Origin: Chitinophaga sp. SYP-B3965
GTDB lineage: Bacteria > Bacteroidota > Bacteroidia > Chitinophagales > Chitinophagaceae
Length of the DNA: 64,000 bases
Reading direction: 5' to 3'
NCBI RefSeq assembly: GCF_009647655.1
Contig: NZ_WJFD01000004.1
Coordinates: forward strand, 372,001-436,000
Shown here: piece by piece, positions 25,857-34,793 of the stretch
How positions within the stretch are numbered: the first letter of the stretch is position 1
Layout: the number at the start of each line of letters is the position of its first letter
Notes under the pieces: generated by a model
What the model saw: only the letters and a program-made list of their open reading frames with translations
Told to the model about the DNA's origin: nothing
The model's database searches: none
Program-made: the position numbers and the translations under genes

Positions 25857-27380
25857 ATGAAGAAGATTATATATCAGATCACAGGTGCTGTATTGATACT
25901 AGGTATGTTCGTTACATCCTGTACTAAAGATTTTACGGAGATCAATACCAATCCCAATGCTTCTCCGGAGGCTTTGCCGCAGCAGCTTTTGAGGCCTGCG
26001 CTGGTAAGGACCCTCACTTATAATATGCTGCGGAACCGCAACTTTAATAACGAGCTGATGCAGGTAACGGTGGATGCGAGTGATGCAGAAGGAAAAGTTT
26101 TCAGGTATGATTACCGCGCCAGCTGGTCAGATTATCTGTATAACGGCTGGTATCTTCAATTAACCAATTTTAAGGATATCTATAAGATAGCCAGCGATTC
26201 CGGTATCTATTACAACAGGTCTTACACGGGGATCTCCCTGGTTTGCCAGGCATGGATCTATTCTATGCTCACGGATACTTATGGGGATGTACCTTTTTCT
26301 GAATCAAACAAGGCAAAGACAGATAGTATCACCGAACCTAAGTTTGATGCGCAGAAAGATATCTACATGGGTCTCTTTAAGATGCTGGATACTGCTAATC
26401 TTTTGCTGACAACCAATACTGCCATCGACGGAAGTTCCGATCCGGTTTTTAATGGAAATGTGAGCCTTTGGCGCAGATTCTGCAATTCCCTGCAATTAAG
26501 GTTGCTGATGCGGGTTTCCGGTAAAGCGGAGATAGCTCCGATGGCCATTGCAAAGATCAAAGATATGGTAGATACCAGGGCGAGTACTTTTCCGATCATG
26601 ACGGACAGCAGTCATTCTGCTATTCTGAGATGGACGGGTGCGGGCCTGCTTGTTTCGCCTTTTGTGGGCGGTGTAAGGGAACAGGATTTCAGAACACCGG
26701 GAATAGCGAGTTTCTTTATTGATAACCTGGTGGCCTGGAATGATCCGCGGATCAGCATACCCGTTCCCTGGGGCAATGGTACTTTTAACAGATGGGGCAT
26801 AGCGCCAGCTTCCGGAGCATACCTGGGTATTCCAAGTGGTTATGCAGCAGGAGAGAATCCACCTAAAAAAGCCTATTTCACATCCAATACCTCTGCTGTT
26901 TCTATGCAGACGGAACCGTTAGCGGGGATGATAATGAATACAGCGGAAGTGAAATTTATTTTGGCGGAGGCATCTTTAAAGAAATGGATCAACGGTTCTC
27001 CCGCCACCTTTTATAATGCGGGTGCCCGGGAAAGCATTAAAATGTGGTTACCAACATGGAACCTGGATATCCAGGCCTTCCTGGCAGGTGGTGATGTTGA
27101 ATGGGAAGAGGGTTTATCGGATGATGCCAAAATGGAGCGGATCCATTTGCAGAAATACTATGCACTTTTCATGGAAGATCTGCAACAATGGTTTGAATAT
27201 CGCCGTACTGGTCACCCTGTATTGCCTAAGGGCGGAGGTTTAAGGAATGGTGGTGTAATGCCTGCAAGGATGACCTATCCGGTGCTGGTGCAATCTACCA
27301 ACCCTACAAATTATAAATTGGCTGTAGCTGCACAGGGGCCTGACCAGATCTCTACACAGGTGTGGTGGCAAAAACCGTAA
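25857..27380 (+). CDS. SusD/RagB family nutrient-binding lipoprotein (SusD-like_2 type)
   Basis: Lipoprotein of 507 residues, acylated at Cys22 (FVTSC). The opening FTEINTNPNASPEALPQQLLRPAL and the segment LVCQAWIYSMLTDTYGDVPF are typical of the SusD-like_2 branch. MILAEA-type helix near KFILAEASLKKWING and the end YALFMEDLQQWFEYRRTG complete the family pattern. It partners the SusC protein 11 bases upstream. The gene downstream encodes a further surface lipoprotein, giving a SusC-D-E-like set. Confidence 0.92.
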   Translation: MKKIIYQITGAVLILGMFVTSCTKDFTEINTNPNASPEALPQQLLRPALVRTLTYNMLRNRNFNNELMQVTVDASDAEGKVFRYDYRASWSDYLYNGWYLQLTNFKDIYKIASDSGIYYNRSYTGISLVCQAWIYSMLTDTYGDVPFSESNKAKTDSITEPKFDAQKDIYMGLFKMLDTANLLLTTNTAIDGSSDPVFNGNVSLWRRFCNSLQLRLLMRVSGKAEIAPMAIAKIKDMVDTRASTFPIMTDSSHSAILRWTGAGLLVSPFVGGVREQDFRTPGIASFFIDNLVAWNDPRISIPVPWGNGTFNRWGIAPASGAYLGIPSGYAAGENPPKKAYFTSNTSAVSMQTEPLAGMIMNTAEVKFILAEASLKKWINGSPATFYNAGARESIKMWLPTWNLDIQAFLAGGDVEWEEGLSDDAKMERIHLQKYYALFMEDLQQWFEYRRTGHPVLPKGGGLRNGGVMPARMTYPVLVQSTNPTNYKLAVAAQGPDQISTQVWWQKP

Positions 27381-27407
27381 TAGTTGTTAATTATCAAAAA
27401 AAGAACA

Positions 27408-28940
27408 ATGAAAAATATAACAATATATTCCTTCTTTTTGCTGTCATTGTCCTTGTTCATGGGATGCGAAAAATACGGCAACTACCCGGGAGGAGAGATA
27501 AGTCCTTATATAGCTATATACGATGTAAGAGGTATGTACAAGGGTACTGACCTTACGCTTAGCAAAGAGAACATGCTTGGTTCTACCAAACTTTCCGCGA
27601 TGGTGATATCAGATTTTTCTGGTGGTAACATGCCGGAAGGTTTTCTGATCGTGCAGGATAAACGCCGTTTGAATGAATTGCGTGGGATTGCCATACCACT
27701 GGGTGCGGATGCTGCTAATTATACCTCAGGTGATTCCGTGATCATTGAAATGGAAGGTAAAGTAGTGAAGAGAGTGGATGGCATGATGCAGATCACCGGT
27801 GTTACTACAAAAGACATTAAGAAAGTGTCTTCCGGAAATGCCATTCCTGCACCAAGGGTACCAGCCCATTTAATATTGGCTAACCCCGGGAAATATGAAA
27901 GTACTTTGGGTGTTATTGTGAAAGGTGGTTTTGATCCCTTACCTGTTCCCGGAGATGTGTTCAGCGGCGTCAAAACGCTGAATGACGGTTTCGCTAATAT
28001 TCCGCTGGTATCAGACGCAGATGCTGAATTTGCAAACACCAGCCTTCCCATCATGGCTAATTATTATGGGATCGTTTATACTAAAATCACGCCTAAAGCA
28101 GATTCACTTGGAGTAGATTTCCGCCTGCGCAAATCTACGGATGTTAAAATACTGAGCGCTGTTATAGATATCCCGTCTGTTGTTATCACCGGTCTTATGA
28201 CGGATGTAAAAGGAGGAGATGGTAACTATGAGTATGTGCAGTTTATGGCTACAAAGGATATCAACTTTGCTGTAACGCCTTACGCCATGGTGGCCACCAC
28301 CAACCCCAACGCTGCTATTCCTTCAGGTTATCCTGCTCAGGGATGGGCTACAGGGCAGCAACGTACCTATAAGATCAACATCACAACAGGTACGGTTGCA
28401 AAAGGGTCTTTCTTCTATGTAGGCGGCACGGGCAGAATGATCAATGGTTCAGGATCTACTGCGATCCCTGCCACTAAGTGGATAAGAGGACTCAATTACA
28501 CCACTACAGACGGAGATGGCTTTGGACTTAAAACCGGCGGTTTGTTTGCCAACAGTGGTAATGCTACAGGTGTAGCTATATTTGAAGGTATCAATATCAC
28601 CGTTGATTCCAAACCGGTGGATGCGATGTTTGTGAATGGCGGCGGTAGTTTGTATACGCCAACACCACAACCTCAAGGGTATAAAATTCCGAATTCTGAC
28701 TGGTATGATATCAAGAACCCCATCACACTGGAAGATCAGCCTTATTACAGAGCGGGTACCAATACGATGTTCGTTCCTTATCTCACAGCAGACCAGGGTT
28801 ATTTTTACCTGCTGGGCGGTGAGTATAGCATCCCATTAGCAAAATGGACAAAAGCCAGGACGCAAAACTATATTACACTGGAAAAAACGTCTCCTATCAC
28901 TGACATTGAAGGAATAGGGGCTTTCGTACTCAAGCAATAA
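27408..28940 (+). CDS. DUF5689 domain surface lipoprotein
   Basis: Lipoprotein of 510 residues from the ATG at 27408, Cys20 in the lipobox (SLFMGC). The N-terminal half (YIAIYDVRGMYKGTDLTLS; LSAMVISDFSGGNMPEGFLIVQD) matches the DUF5689 layout, an OB-like beta domain common in Bacteroidota uptake operons. The second half is a beta-sandwich that may bind ligand. In position and type it corresponds to SusE/SusF-like accessory binding proteins. It is the last gene of the operon and is followed by a strong terminator. Confidence 0.82.
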   Translation: MKNITIYSFFLLSLSLFMGCEKYGNYPGGEISPYIAIYDVRGMYKGTDLTLSKENMLGSTKLSAMVISDFSGGNMPEGFLIVQDKRRLNELRGIAIPLGADAANYTSGDSVIIEMEGKVVKRVDGMMQITGVTTKDIKKVSSGNAIPAPRVPAHLILANPGKYESTLGVIVKGGFDPLPVPGDVFSGVKTLNDGFANIPLVSDADAEFANTSLPIMANYYGIVYTKITPKADSLGVDFRLRKSTDVKILSAVIDIPSVVITGLMTDVKGGDGNYEYVQFMATKDINFAVTPYAMVATTNPNAAIPSGYPAQGWATGQQRTYKINITTGTVAKGSFFYVGGTGRMINGSGSTAIPATKWIRGLNYTTTDGDGFGLKTGGLFANSGNATGVAIFEGINITVDSKPVDAMFVNGGGSLYTPTPQPQGYKIPNSDWYDIKNPITLEDQPYYRAGTNTMFVPYLTADQGYFYLLGGEYSIPLAKWTKARTQNYITLEKTSPITDIEGIGAFVLKQ

Positions 28941-28961
28941 TTTTCTCTATCTATCATCATA

Positions 28962-28996
28962 AAAGGGTTACTCTGTATAGAGTAACCTTTTTTTTT
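28962..28996 (+). terminator. Rho-independent terminator of the SusC/D/DUF5689 operon
   Basis: GGTTACTCT (28966-28974) and AGAGTAACC (28979-28987) form a perfect 9-bp stem with a GTAT loop, followed by nine T. Confidence 0.9.
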
Positions 28997-29090
28997 GCTA
29001 ATTAACTTACTGTTAACTAACGGTAGCATATAAATAAAGTGAGATGTAAAAGATTAAATTCGAAACATTGTTTACCACTAAAAACATTTT

Positions 29091-29528
29091 ATGAAAAGAT
29101 TAATTGCGATTTTATCGTTAATGATGATTGGCCATTTTAGCATGGCGCAACAGCGTTACTATGAGGAGATCAGATCACAGGGAGAGGGAGCTAAATTTAT
29201 ACATCATAGCAGTGATGACCTTCTGTACTCTGCTAAATACATGACGCTTGAAGTAAATGTTTTAGCTACCGGCATAGCCGAGGCGCAAATTGAGGCATCA
29301 GTAGAAGGAAGAGGATATCAAAACTTTGGTGAGTGGTCTGTATTTGCTTATGCCTCAGAATTTTATGCTGGAGTCCTGGAAGCTGGGGACTTTGATGGAA
29401 CTTTTGGTTGTGGATATGAAGTTAGGGCGGGCACTTTGTATATAGATGGCTATATAACTGCTCCTCCCGGAGAGATGGCAGGTGCAGAAATTGAGATATA
29501 TTATAGATTCGATTCTATGTGTCCTTGA
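29091..29528 (+). CDS. Small exported protein, unknown function
   Basis: Protein of 145 residues with a signal peptide (residues 1-19, HFSMAQ). The mature part is beta-rich and acidic (YMTLEVNVLATGIAEAQIEA; GGYQNFGEWSV-like region) with two cysteines, in GCGYEV and at the end (DSMCP), that could form a disulfide. I do not recognise a family. A strong hairpin follows the stop, so it may be its own transcript. A PpiC-like gene lies about 80 bases downstream. Confidence 0.65.
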   Translation: MKRLIAILSLMMIGHFSMAQQRYYEEIRSQGEGAKFIHHSSDDLLYSAKYMTLEVNVLATGIAEAQIEASVEGRGYQNFGEWSVFAYASEFYAGVLEAGDFDGTFGCGYEVRAGTLYIDGYITAPPGEMAGAEIEIYYRFDSMCP

Positions 29529-29536
29529 TAACCTCC

Positions 29537-29586
29537 ATCAGCATTCTGATGCCAGTAGTCTTGTGTCAGAATGCTGATTTTTATTT
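29537..29586 (+). terminator. Rho-independent terminator
   Basis: ATCAGCATTCTGA (29537-29549) pairs perfectly with TCAGAATGCTGAT (29566-29578) around a 16-base loop, followed by a T-rich tract. It separates the small exported protein from the PpiC-like gene. Confidence 0.85.
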
Positions 29587-29611
29587 CATTTCAAACATTC
29601 TTATCCTTCAA

Positions 29612-31186
29612 ATGAAGCCCATTATTGATCTTGTCAGGACCCTTATACTTTGCTCTTCTTTATTTTTTTCTTATTCGTTAAAGTTGTCCGCACAAAACAC
29701 CGGATCAGAACTTGAAAGGTTTGTAGTTCAGATAGGCGATTTTAGATTATCTGCTGGTGAGTATAATTATTATTACAATGGCTACGTCAATGAATTCAGG
29801 GATAAGTATAAAGGACTGCCTGGTGTTGATTCAGTAGAAGCCTGGAAGAAAAGGTTTATAATGAAAATGTATCTGTTGGCGGATGCATATAAAAATGCTT
29901 ATTTCAGTGATGAACGCATTAATAAATTTATCAAACATACAGGAGAAGCTATTTTAACGCAAAGATCAGGTGCGCTTTTAAAAAGTTTAACAACGGTCAG
30001 CGTTTCTGACGAAGAGGTGGTAGAAGGATATAATAAGCGAAAGAAAAAGTATATCATCAGCTATGCTGTTATTAACCCTGCTACAGTACAATCCCGGTTT
30101 GATTCTCTGATCAATCATGAAGGGATACAGGCAACTTTGATCTGGCCGGTTTCATTTCTTGGAGCAGATGAGCTTTGGGATATGGAAACCGGAGAAATCT
30201 CACACGCTGCAGTAACGGGCAAGGGCCTGGTTGTTTTCAGAATCGATAGCATTAATAGTAATCAACAGCCTGTATTTGATAGTTGCAAAAACAATATCCG
30301 AAAAGTTATAACATATTATAAATCAGGCAGAAAAGAAGGTGAGCTGTTCAGAAAAATTGAGCGGGAACTGAATATTGAATATGATAGCCTGAATATCTCC
30401 CAGTTATTTAAGTATCTGCAACTGATTGACTTTAACCGGGATAATATTTGCGATTATAACACTCCTATTGACACATCCTGGTCGCTTGTGAAGTATACAA
30501 TAGAAGGAAATATTTTAAGAAAGAATGTTTCTGAACTTTATGATGCTTATAGATATTTACCTCTTCGCAAAAAGATCAACGCTGTTGATCAATTATATTC
30601 CATCCTCTTTGACATGACTTGTAAGGATTATTTATATGATCTGGCAGAAAAAAAGGGGCTAGCCAGCGATGTTAACTTTTTAACATCCCAGAAGATGGCT
30701 AGAAACAGCATGGTCTATGCAAAGTATAAAGAAGATAAATTTAAAGCAGGCAAAGATGAAATAAATACTTACTATAATATACATCAATTAGAATATCCTG
30801 ACGCTATCACTGTATTATCTTTTTCATCATACCCGGAGGCTTTACAGGCAAGAAAAATACTTCTTGGTAACCATATGCAGGATGCCGGGTCGTTGAAGTT
30901 AACAGGATTAAAAAGCAGGAAGGATTATGCAGTTAAAACAGATAGCACCTTTAGTTTTTTGATGAATACAGTATTGCCTGGTCTAAAAGCAGAAAACATC
31001 TCCCTCCCTGTTTATATGACAAGAGAATACAAGTTATTTATGCCAGGTCCGGCCGTTCATTATAATCCTATACCACTCAACCTGGTGGAAGGATACATCA
31101 TCAACAAGCTTTACCAGCAGAAAGAAGATAAACGCATTGCTGAGCTGATGGCGCAAAAGGCAGATCAGGTAAAGATTGACATTTGA
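29612..31186 (+). CDS. Divergent SurA/PpiC-like periplasmic foldase
   Basis: Exported protein of 524 residues from the ATG at 29612 (a longer frame exists, but this start gives the signal peptide TLILCSSLFFSYSLKLSAQ). The first half resembles SurA-type chaperones: VVQIGDFRLSAGEYNYYYN, a helical hairpin, then VSDEEVVEGYNKRKKKYIIS leading into a weak parvulin-like domain (GAVTGKGLVVFRIDSI-type strand). A similar unit may recur at DEINTYYNIHQLEYPDAIT. Parvulin active-site residues are not clear, so chaperone activity without isomerase activity is possible. A helper for outer-membrane proteins is an inference from the fold alone. Confidence 0.55.
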   Translation: MKPIIDLVRTLILCSSLFFSYSLKLSAQNTGSELERFVVQIGDFRLSAGEYNYYYNGYVNEFRDKYKGLPGVDSVEAWKKRFIMKMYLLADAYKNAYFSDERINKFIKHTGEAILTQRSGALLKSLTTVSVSDEEVVEGYNKRKKKYIISYAVINPATVQSRFDSLINHEGIQATLIWPVSFLGADELWDMETGEISHAAVTGKGLVVFRIDSINSNQQPVFDSCKNNIRKVITYYKSGRKEGELFRKIERELNIEYDSLNISQLFKYLQLIDFNRDNICDYNTPIDTSWSLVKYTIEGNILRKNVSELYDAYRYLPLRKKINAVDQLYSILFDMTCKDYLYDLAEKKGLASDVNFLTSQKMARNSMVYAKYKEDKFKAGKDEINTYYNIHQLEYPDAITVLSFSSYPEALQARKILLGNHMQDAGSLKLTGLKSRKDYAVKTDSTFSFLMNTVLPGLKAENISLPVYMTREYKLFMPGPAVHYNPIPLNLVEGYIINKLYQQKEDKRIAELMAQKADQVKIDI

Positions 31187-31205
31187 GTAGTATTTTATTA
31201 ACTAT

Positions 31206-31249
31206 AAAGGAAGGGATTGTTCTTGATAGGACGGTCCTTTTTTATTTTC
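31206..31249 (+). terminator. Rho-independent terminator
   Basis: AAAGGA (31206-31211) pairs with TCCTTT (31235-31240), with a further inner helix GTTC/GGAC, followed by TTTTATTTT. It ends the PpiC-like transcript. Confidence 0.6.
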
Positions 31250-31318
31250 ATTAACAATTGATTAGCGTTAGGACAACTAATAAATATTCTATATTGCCCT
31301 CCTCCAAAACTTTCATCA

Positions 31319-32644
31319 ATGCTTGTGAAAAATTACCTCATTGTTTTATTATGCCTGTTAGCTATTGCCTGTAAAAAGGAAACTGTTCCTGTTGCGCAGA
31401 AAGAGGAACTGGCTATTGAGCCGGTCACTCCTTTGGACAAGGCTATTCCATTACCTGCAGGGCGCGGTGCTATGCAACGCAGCAGTAGCGGGAACATTCC
31501 AATTATTATGGTGCATGGCCTCGGGGGCTTTGGGCCTGGCGAAATGCTGGGGCTTTATCATTATTGGGGAGGGATAGATAATATTCCGCAATACCTCACT
31601 GATAACGGGTTTCCTGCGTTTGCTGCAAAAGTAGGCCCGGTAAGCAGTAACTGGGATAGGGCAGTGGAATTGTATTATTATATTAAAGGAGGCTATGTGG
31701 ATTATGGAAAATTCCACAGCAGTCAATTCGGGCACGCGCAAAAAAGGCAACGTTATTTTCCGGGCGTTTATCCGGAATGGGATGCCGAACATCCCGTGCA
31801 TTTGCTGGGGCATAGCATGGGAGGTATTACGGTGCGTAAGCTGGTAACATTGCTGGAAAAAGGAAGTGCTGAAGAAAGATCAGATCCTGCACATGCTGCC
31901 ATTTTTAACGGAGATAAAACGGGCTGGGTAACTTCTGTTACCACTATCAGCACACCACATAATGGCGCAACGCTTTCTTATTTATTACTGGATGGCAATA
32001 TTCCTTTTGTACGCAAGCTGGTGACTTCAGTAGCTTCGCTGGCAGGGATTGTTCCGGGAATTGAAAAGATCTACGATTTCAGCCTGGAGCAGTGGGGCCT
32101 GGAACAACAACCCGGAGAAAGCTGGAATGCTTATGCCCAAAGGGTAGAGGACAGTGATATCTGGAGCACGGATGATTATTCCGGGCATGATGTTACACCG
32201 GAAGCGGCCGTGCAAACGCAGGCTGCAGAACCGGATTCCAGGAATGTGTACTATTTTTCGATCACTACCAAAGCTTCTGTGAGGGGGCTGCTCACGGGTT
32301 GGGAATATCCCCGCCTGGATATGTCTCCGGTGTTAATGCCCATTGCTTATCCCACACCGATATTTATGGGCCTGGGTAATTATACCCGTAATGTGCCGGG
32401 TAAAATAGTGATAGACTCAAAATGGTGGCCAAATGACGGAGCTGCCAATACATATGGGATGAGTGGTCCGGCCAGCAGCGCTATCAGGCCTTACAATCCT
32501 GCCGTTCCGCTGGAAAAGGGGGTATGGAACCATGTGGGCGTCTATAACGGGTATGACCATTTTGACGTGATCGGGATCGGTTATTTCTTCTCTGTAAGGC
32601 CATTTTATGCAAACGTTGCACAGCTGTTGAGTACGCTCGAGTAA
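31319..32644 (+). CDS. Family I.5-type lipase, lipoprotein
   Basis: Alpha/beta hydrolase of 441 residues that follows the Geobacillus/Staphylococcus true-lipase family closely: PIIMVHGLGGFG, SNWDRAVE, VDYGKFHSSQFGHA, LGHSMGG, ISTPHNGATLS and YDFSLEQWGLEQQPGESW. Catalytic triad: Ser166 (GHSMG), Asp373 (NDG) and His414; the Asp-His spacing of 41 equals that of the Geobacillus enzymes. Their structural zinc site (Asp, two His spaced six apart, Asp) appears as Asp113, His133, His139 and Glu257. A lipobox (LLAIAC, Cys18) makes it a lipoprotein, unlike the secreted relatives. Likely hydrolyses acylglycerols at the cell envelope. Confidence 0.9.
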   Translation: MLVKNYLIVLLCLLAIACKKETVPVAQKEELAIEPVTPLDKAIPLPAGRGAMQRSSSGNIPIIMVHGLGGFGPGEMLGLYHYWGGIDNIPQYLTDNGFPAFAAKVGPVSSNWDRAVELYYYIKGGYVDYGKFHSSQFGHAQKRQRYFPGVYPEWDAEHPVHLLGHSMGGITVRKLVTLLEKGSAEERSDPAHAAIFNGDKTGWVTSVTTISTPHNGATLSYLLLDGNIPFVRKLVTSVASLAGIVPGIEKIYDFSLEQWGLEQQPGESWNAYAQRVEDSDIWSTDDYSGHDVTPEAAVQTQAAEPDSRNVYYFSITTKASVRGLLTGWEYPRLDMSPVLMPIAYPTPIFMGLGNYTRNVPGKIVIDSKWWPNDGAANTYGMSGPASSAIRPYNPAVPLEKGVWNHVGVYNGYDHFDVIGIGYFFSVRPFYANVAQLLSTLE

Positions 32645-32709
32645 AATTCATATGATTCTGTAAATTATTTATGTATTTTGGAATGTTAATACATAAAATA
32701 ATTACACGT

Positions 32710-34125
32710 ATGAATAATGACTATTCAAGAAGATCATTCTTGAAACAGGCTATGCTGGCGTCTGCGGCAGTTGCTGCACCCGGCATATTGATGGCAAATG
32801 GCAAACCGCTCAGGGCAGGTGAAAAAGTGAACCTGGCTTGCATCGGCATCGGAAACCGCGGCGGAGAAATTATACAGGCATTATATAAAACGGGCCTGGC
32901 TAATATCGTTGCGTTTTGTGACGTAGACATGGGTGCACCGCATACGCTGGATACTTTAAAGCAGTTCCCTGATGTGCCGAGATTCCAGGATTTCAGGCAG
33001 ATGTTTGATAAAATGGGCAAGAAGATCGAGGCCGTATCTATCGGTGTTCCTGACTTTTCCCACTTTCCTATTACAATGATGGCGATGGGACTTGGTATAC
33101 ATGTATATGTAGAGAAACCAATGGCCCGTACATTCAATGAAGTGGAACTGATGATGAAAGCGGCGAAGAAATATCCTAAAGTGGTAACACAAATGGGCAA
33201 TCAGGGACATTCTGAAGCCAATTATTTCCAGTTCAAAGCATGGAAAGAGGCTGGTATCATCAAAGATGTAACAGCCGTTACTGCGCATATGAACTCTCCA
33301 CGCCGCTGGCATGGATGGGATACTAATATGAAATCTTTCCCTGCAACAGAGCCTACTCCGGAAACATTAGACTGGAATATATGGCAGATGGCAACGCAAG
33401 GGCATACTTATAATAAAGATTTTGTGAACGGCCAATGGCGCTGCTGGTTTGACTTTGGTATGGGTGCTTTGGGAGACTGGGGCGCGCATACATTGGACAC
33501 GGTACATCAGTTCCTGGACCTCGGCTTACCTTACGAGGTAAACCCGGTGTTATTAACCGGCCACAATGATCTCTTCTATCCTACATCCACTACTTTATCC
33601 TTTAAATTCCCGAAACGCGGTGATATGCCGCCATTGGAAGTGAAGTGGTATGATGGCGTAGATAACCTGCCACCAATACCAGCAGGATATGGTGTGTCCG
33701 GCCTGGATCCTAATATTCCGCCGCCAAGCACAGGTGCTATTAAACCAGCCAAGCTGAATCCGGGTAAGATCATTTACAGCAAGGAGCTGACTTTTAAAGG
33801 AGGATCACATGGCAGTACGCTGTCTATCATTCCTGAAGAGAAAGCAAAAGAAATGGCTGGTAAATTACCTGAAGTACCGCCAAGTCCTTCCAATCACTTC
33901 AAGAACTTCCTGCTGGCTTGTAAAGGTCAGGAGCAAACCCGCTCACCATTTGCTATTGCCGGTCCTTTAAGCCAGATGTTCTGCCTGGGTGTAATGGCAC
34001 AATGGACAGGTAGTAAGATTGAGTTTGACAGAGAGAAAAAGATCGTCACCAATAATAAACATGCCAATGAATTGCTTGTTGGCCCTCCGCCGCGTAAAGG
34101 CTGGGAGCAGTATTATAAGGTGTAG
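32710..34125 (+). CDS. Gfo/Idh/MocA family oxidoreductase with Tat signal
   Basis: NAD(P)-dependent oxidoreductase of 471 residues from the ATG at 32710. The N-terminus SRRSFLKQAMLASAAVAAPG is a twin-arginine export signal. The Rossmann domain follows (LACIGIGNRGGEIIQALY), with the family motif VEKPMARTFNEVE and TQMGNQGHS. The C-terminal part (GDWGAHTLDTVHQFLDLG) is the alpha/beta substrate domain. Exported members in Bacteroidota act on sugars or their acid derivatives in the periplasm; the substrate is not evident. It ends at a strong bidirectional terminator. Confidence 0.92.
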   Translation: MNNDYSRRSFLKQAMLASAAVAAPGILMANGKPLRAGEKVNLACIGIGNRGGEIIQALYKTGLANIVAFCDVDMGAPHTLDTLKQFPDVPRFQDFRQMFDKMGKKIEAVSIGVPDFSHFPITMMAMGLGIHVYVEKPMARTFNEVELMMKAAKKYPKVVTQMGNQGHSEANYFQFKAWKEAGIIKDVTAVTAHMNSPRRWHGWDTNMKSFPATEPTPETLDWNIWQMATQGHTYNKDFVNGQWRCWFDFGMGALGDWGAHTLDTVHQFLDLGLPYEVNPVLLTGHNDLFYPTSTTLSFKFPKRGDMPPLEVKWYDGVDNLPPIPAGYGVSGLDPNIPPPSTGAIKPAKLNPGKIIYSKELTFKGGSHGSTLSIIPEEKAKEMAGKLPEVPPSPSNHFKNFLLACKGQEQTRSPFAIAGPLSQMFCLGVMAQWTGSKIEFDREKKIVTNNKHANELLVGPPPRKGWEQYYKV

Positions 34126-34134
34126 AAATAAAAC

Positions 34135-34168
34135 AAAAAGAGACAGTCGTTTGACTGTCTCTTTTTTT
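34135..34168. terminator. Bidirectional terminator
   Basis: AAAAAGAGACAGTC (34135-34148) and GACTGTCTCTTTTT (34153-34166) form a perfect stem with a GTTT loop, flanked by A and T runs, so it works for both convergent genes. Confidence 0.9.
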
Positions 34169-34704
34169 TATACGTTTAATTTCCCTTCTATTGAATCGTC
34201 TAGTGTTTTACCAGTGATAGCCCCTACGATCTGTTTCGCAAACGCTACAATCTGCCCATGTTTGGTGTCCCAGTAATAACCTTCTGAAGGAATGAACCGG
34301 ATCACTGAAATGCGGGGATCATCTATGCCTTCTGTGAACCATGTTTTAATGAGCGGGTTCCAGAGTTCCTTTATCATCTCTTTGTCGTCACTGATAGAAG
34401 CCTCTCCATATAACGTCATGAAATCTGAGTGATCGCTGCCTTTAAACAACAGTTGTACTGCAGGATCTGTTGCTATATGAAGATTTTTATCACTGTCTTT
34501 CGGGCTAAGGAACCAACAGGTTCCGTCATCATCTGTTTTTAATACAGCCATAGGGCGTGTAGAGAACTGCTGGCCTGTTATGATCCTGGTACAGAAGAAA
34601 CAGCTTTCAGATTTCTCTGTTAACGTTTTCAGTTTATCAATAGCCGGATGGCCCCGCAGATCTTCATGATTCTTTTCTGGCTGTTGCCGGTTTATACTGT
34701 CCAT
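34168..34704 (-). CDS. Pyridoxamine 5'-phosphate oxidase-like / general stress protein 26 family
   Basis: Split-barrel flavin-binding protein of 178 residues from the ATG at 34704 (a longer frame upstream has no support). Features: HPAIDKLKTLTEKSESCFFCTRI, TRPMAVLKTDDDGTCWFLSPKDS, HSDFMTLYGEASISDDKEMI and the C-terminal RISVIRFIPSEGYYWDTKHG, the usual order of the general-stress FMN/F420-type proteins. It probably binds a flavin and takes part in stress responses. It follows the glycerophosphodiesterase gene on the same strand by about 90 bases, with no clear terminator. Confidence 0.85.
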   Translation of the reverse strand: MDSINRQQPEKNHEDLRGHPAIDKLKTLTEKSESCFFCTRIITGQQFSTRPMAVLKTDDDGTCWFLSPKDSDKNLHIATDPAVQLLFKGSDHSDFMTLYGEASISDDKEMIKELWNPLIKTWFTEGIDDPRISVIRFIPSEGYYWDTKHGQIVAFAKQIVGAITGKTLDDSIEGKLNV

Positions 34705-34793
34705 GGTTTGCTTTTTAATAAAAGGTGTGAAAACCATGCCAGTATGCAACAGCTGTAAATGAAAATCGCCGGTATATACCGGCGATTTCATGT

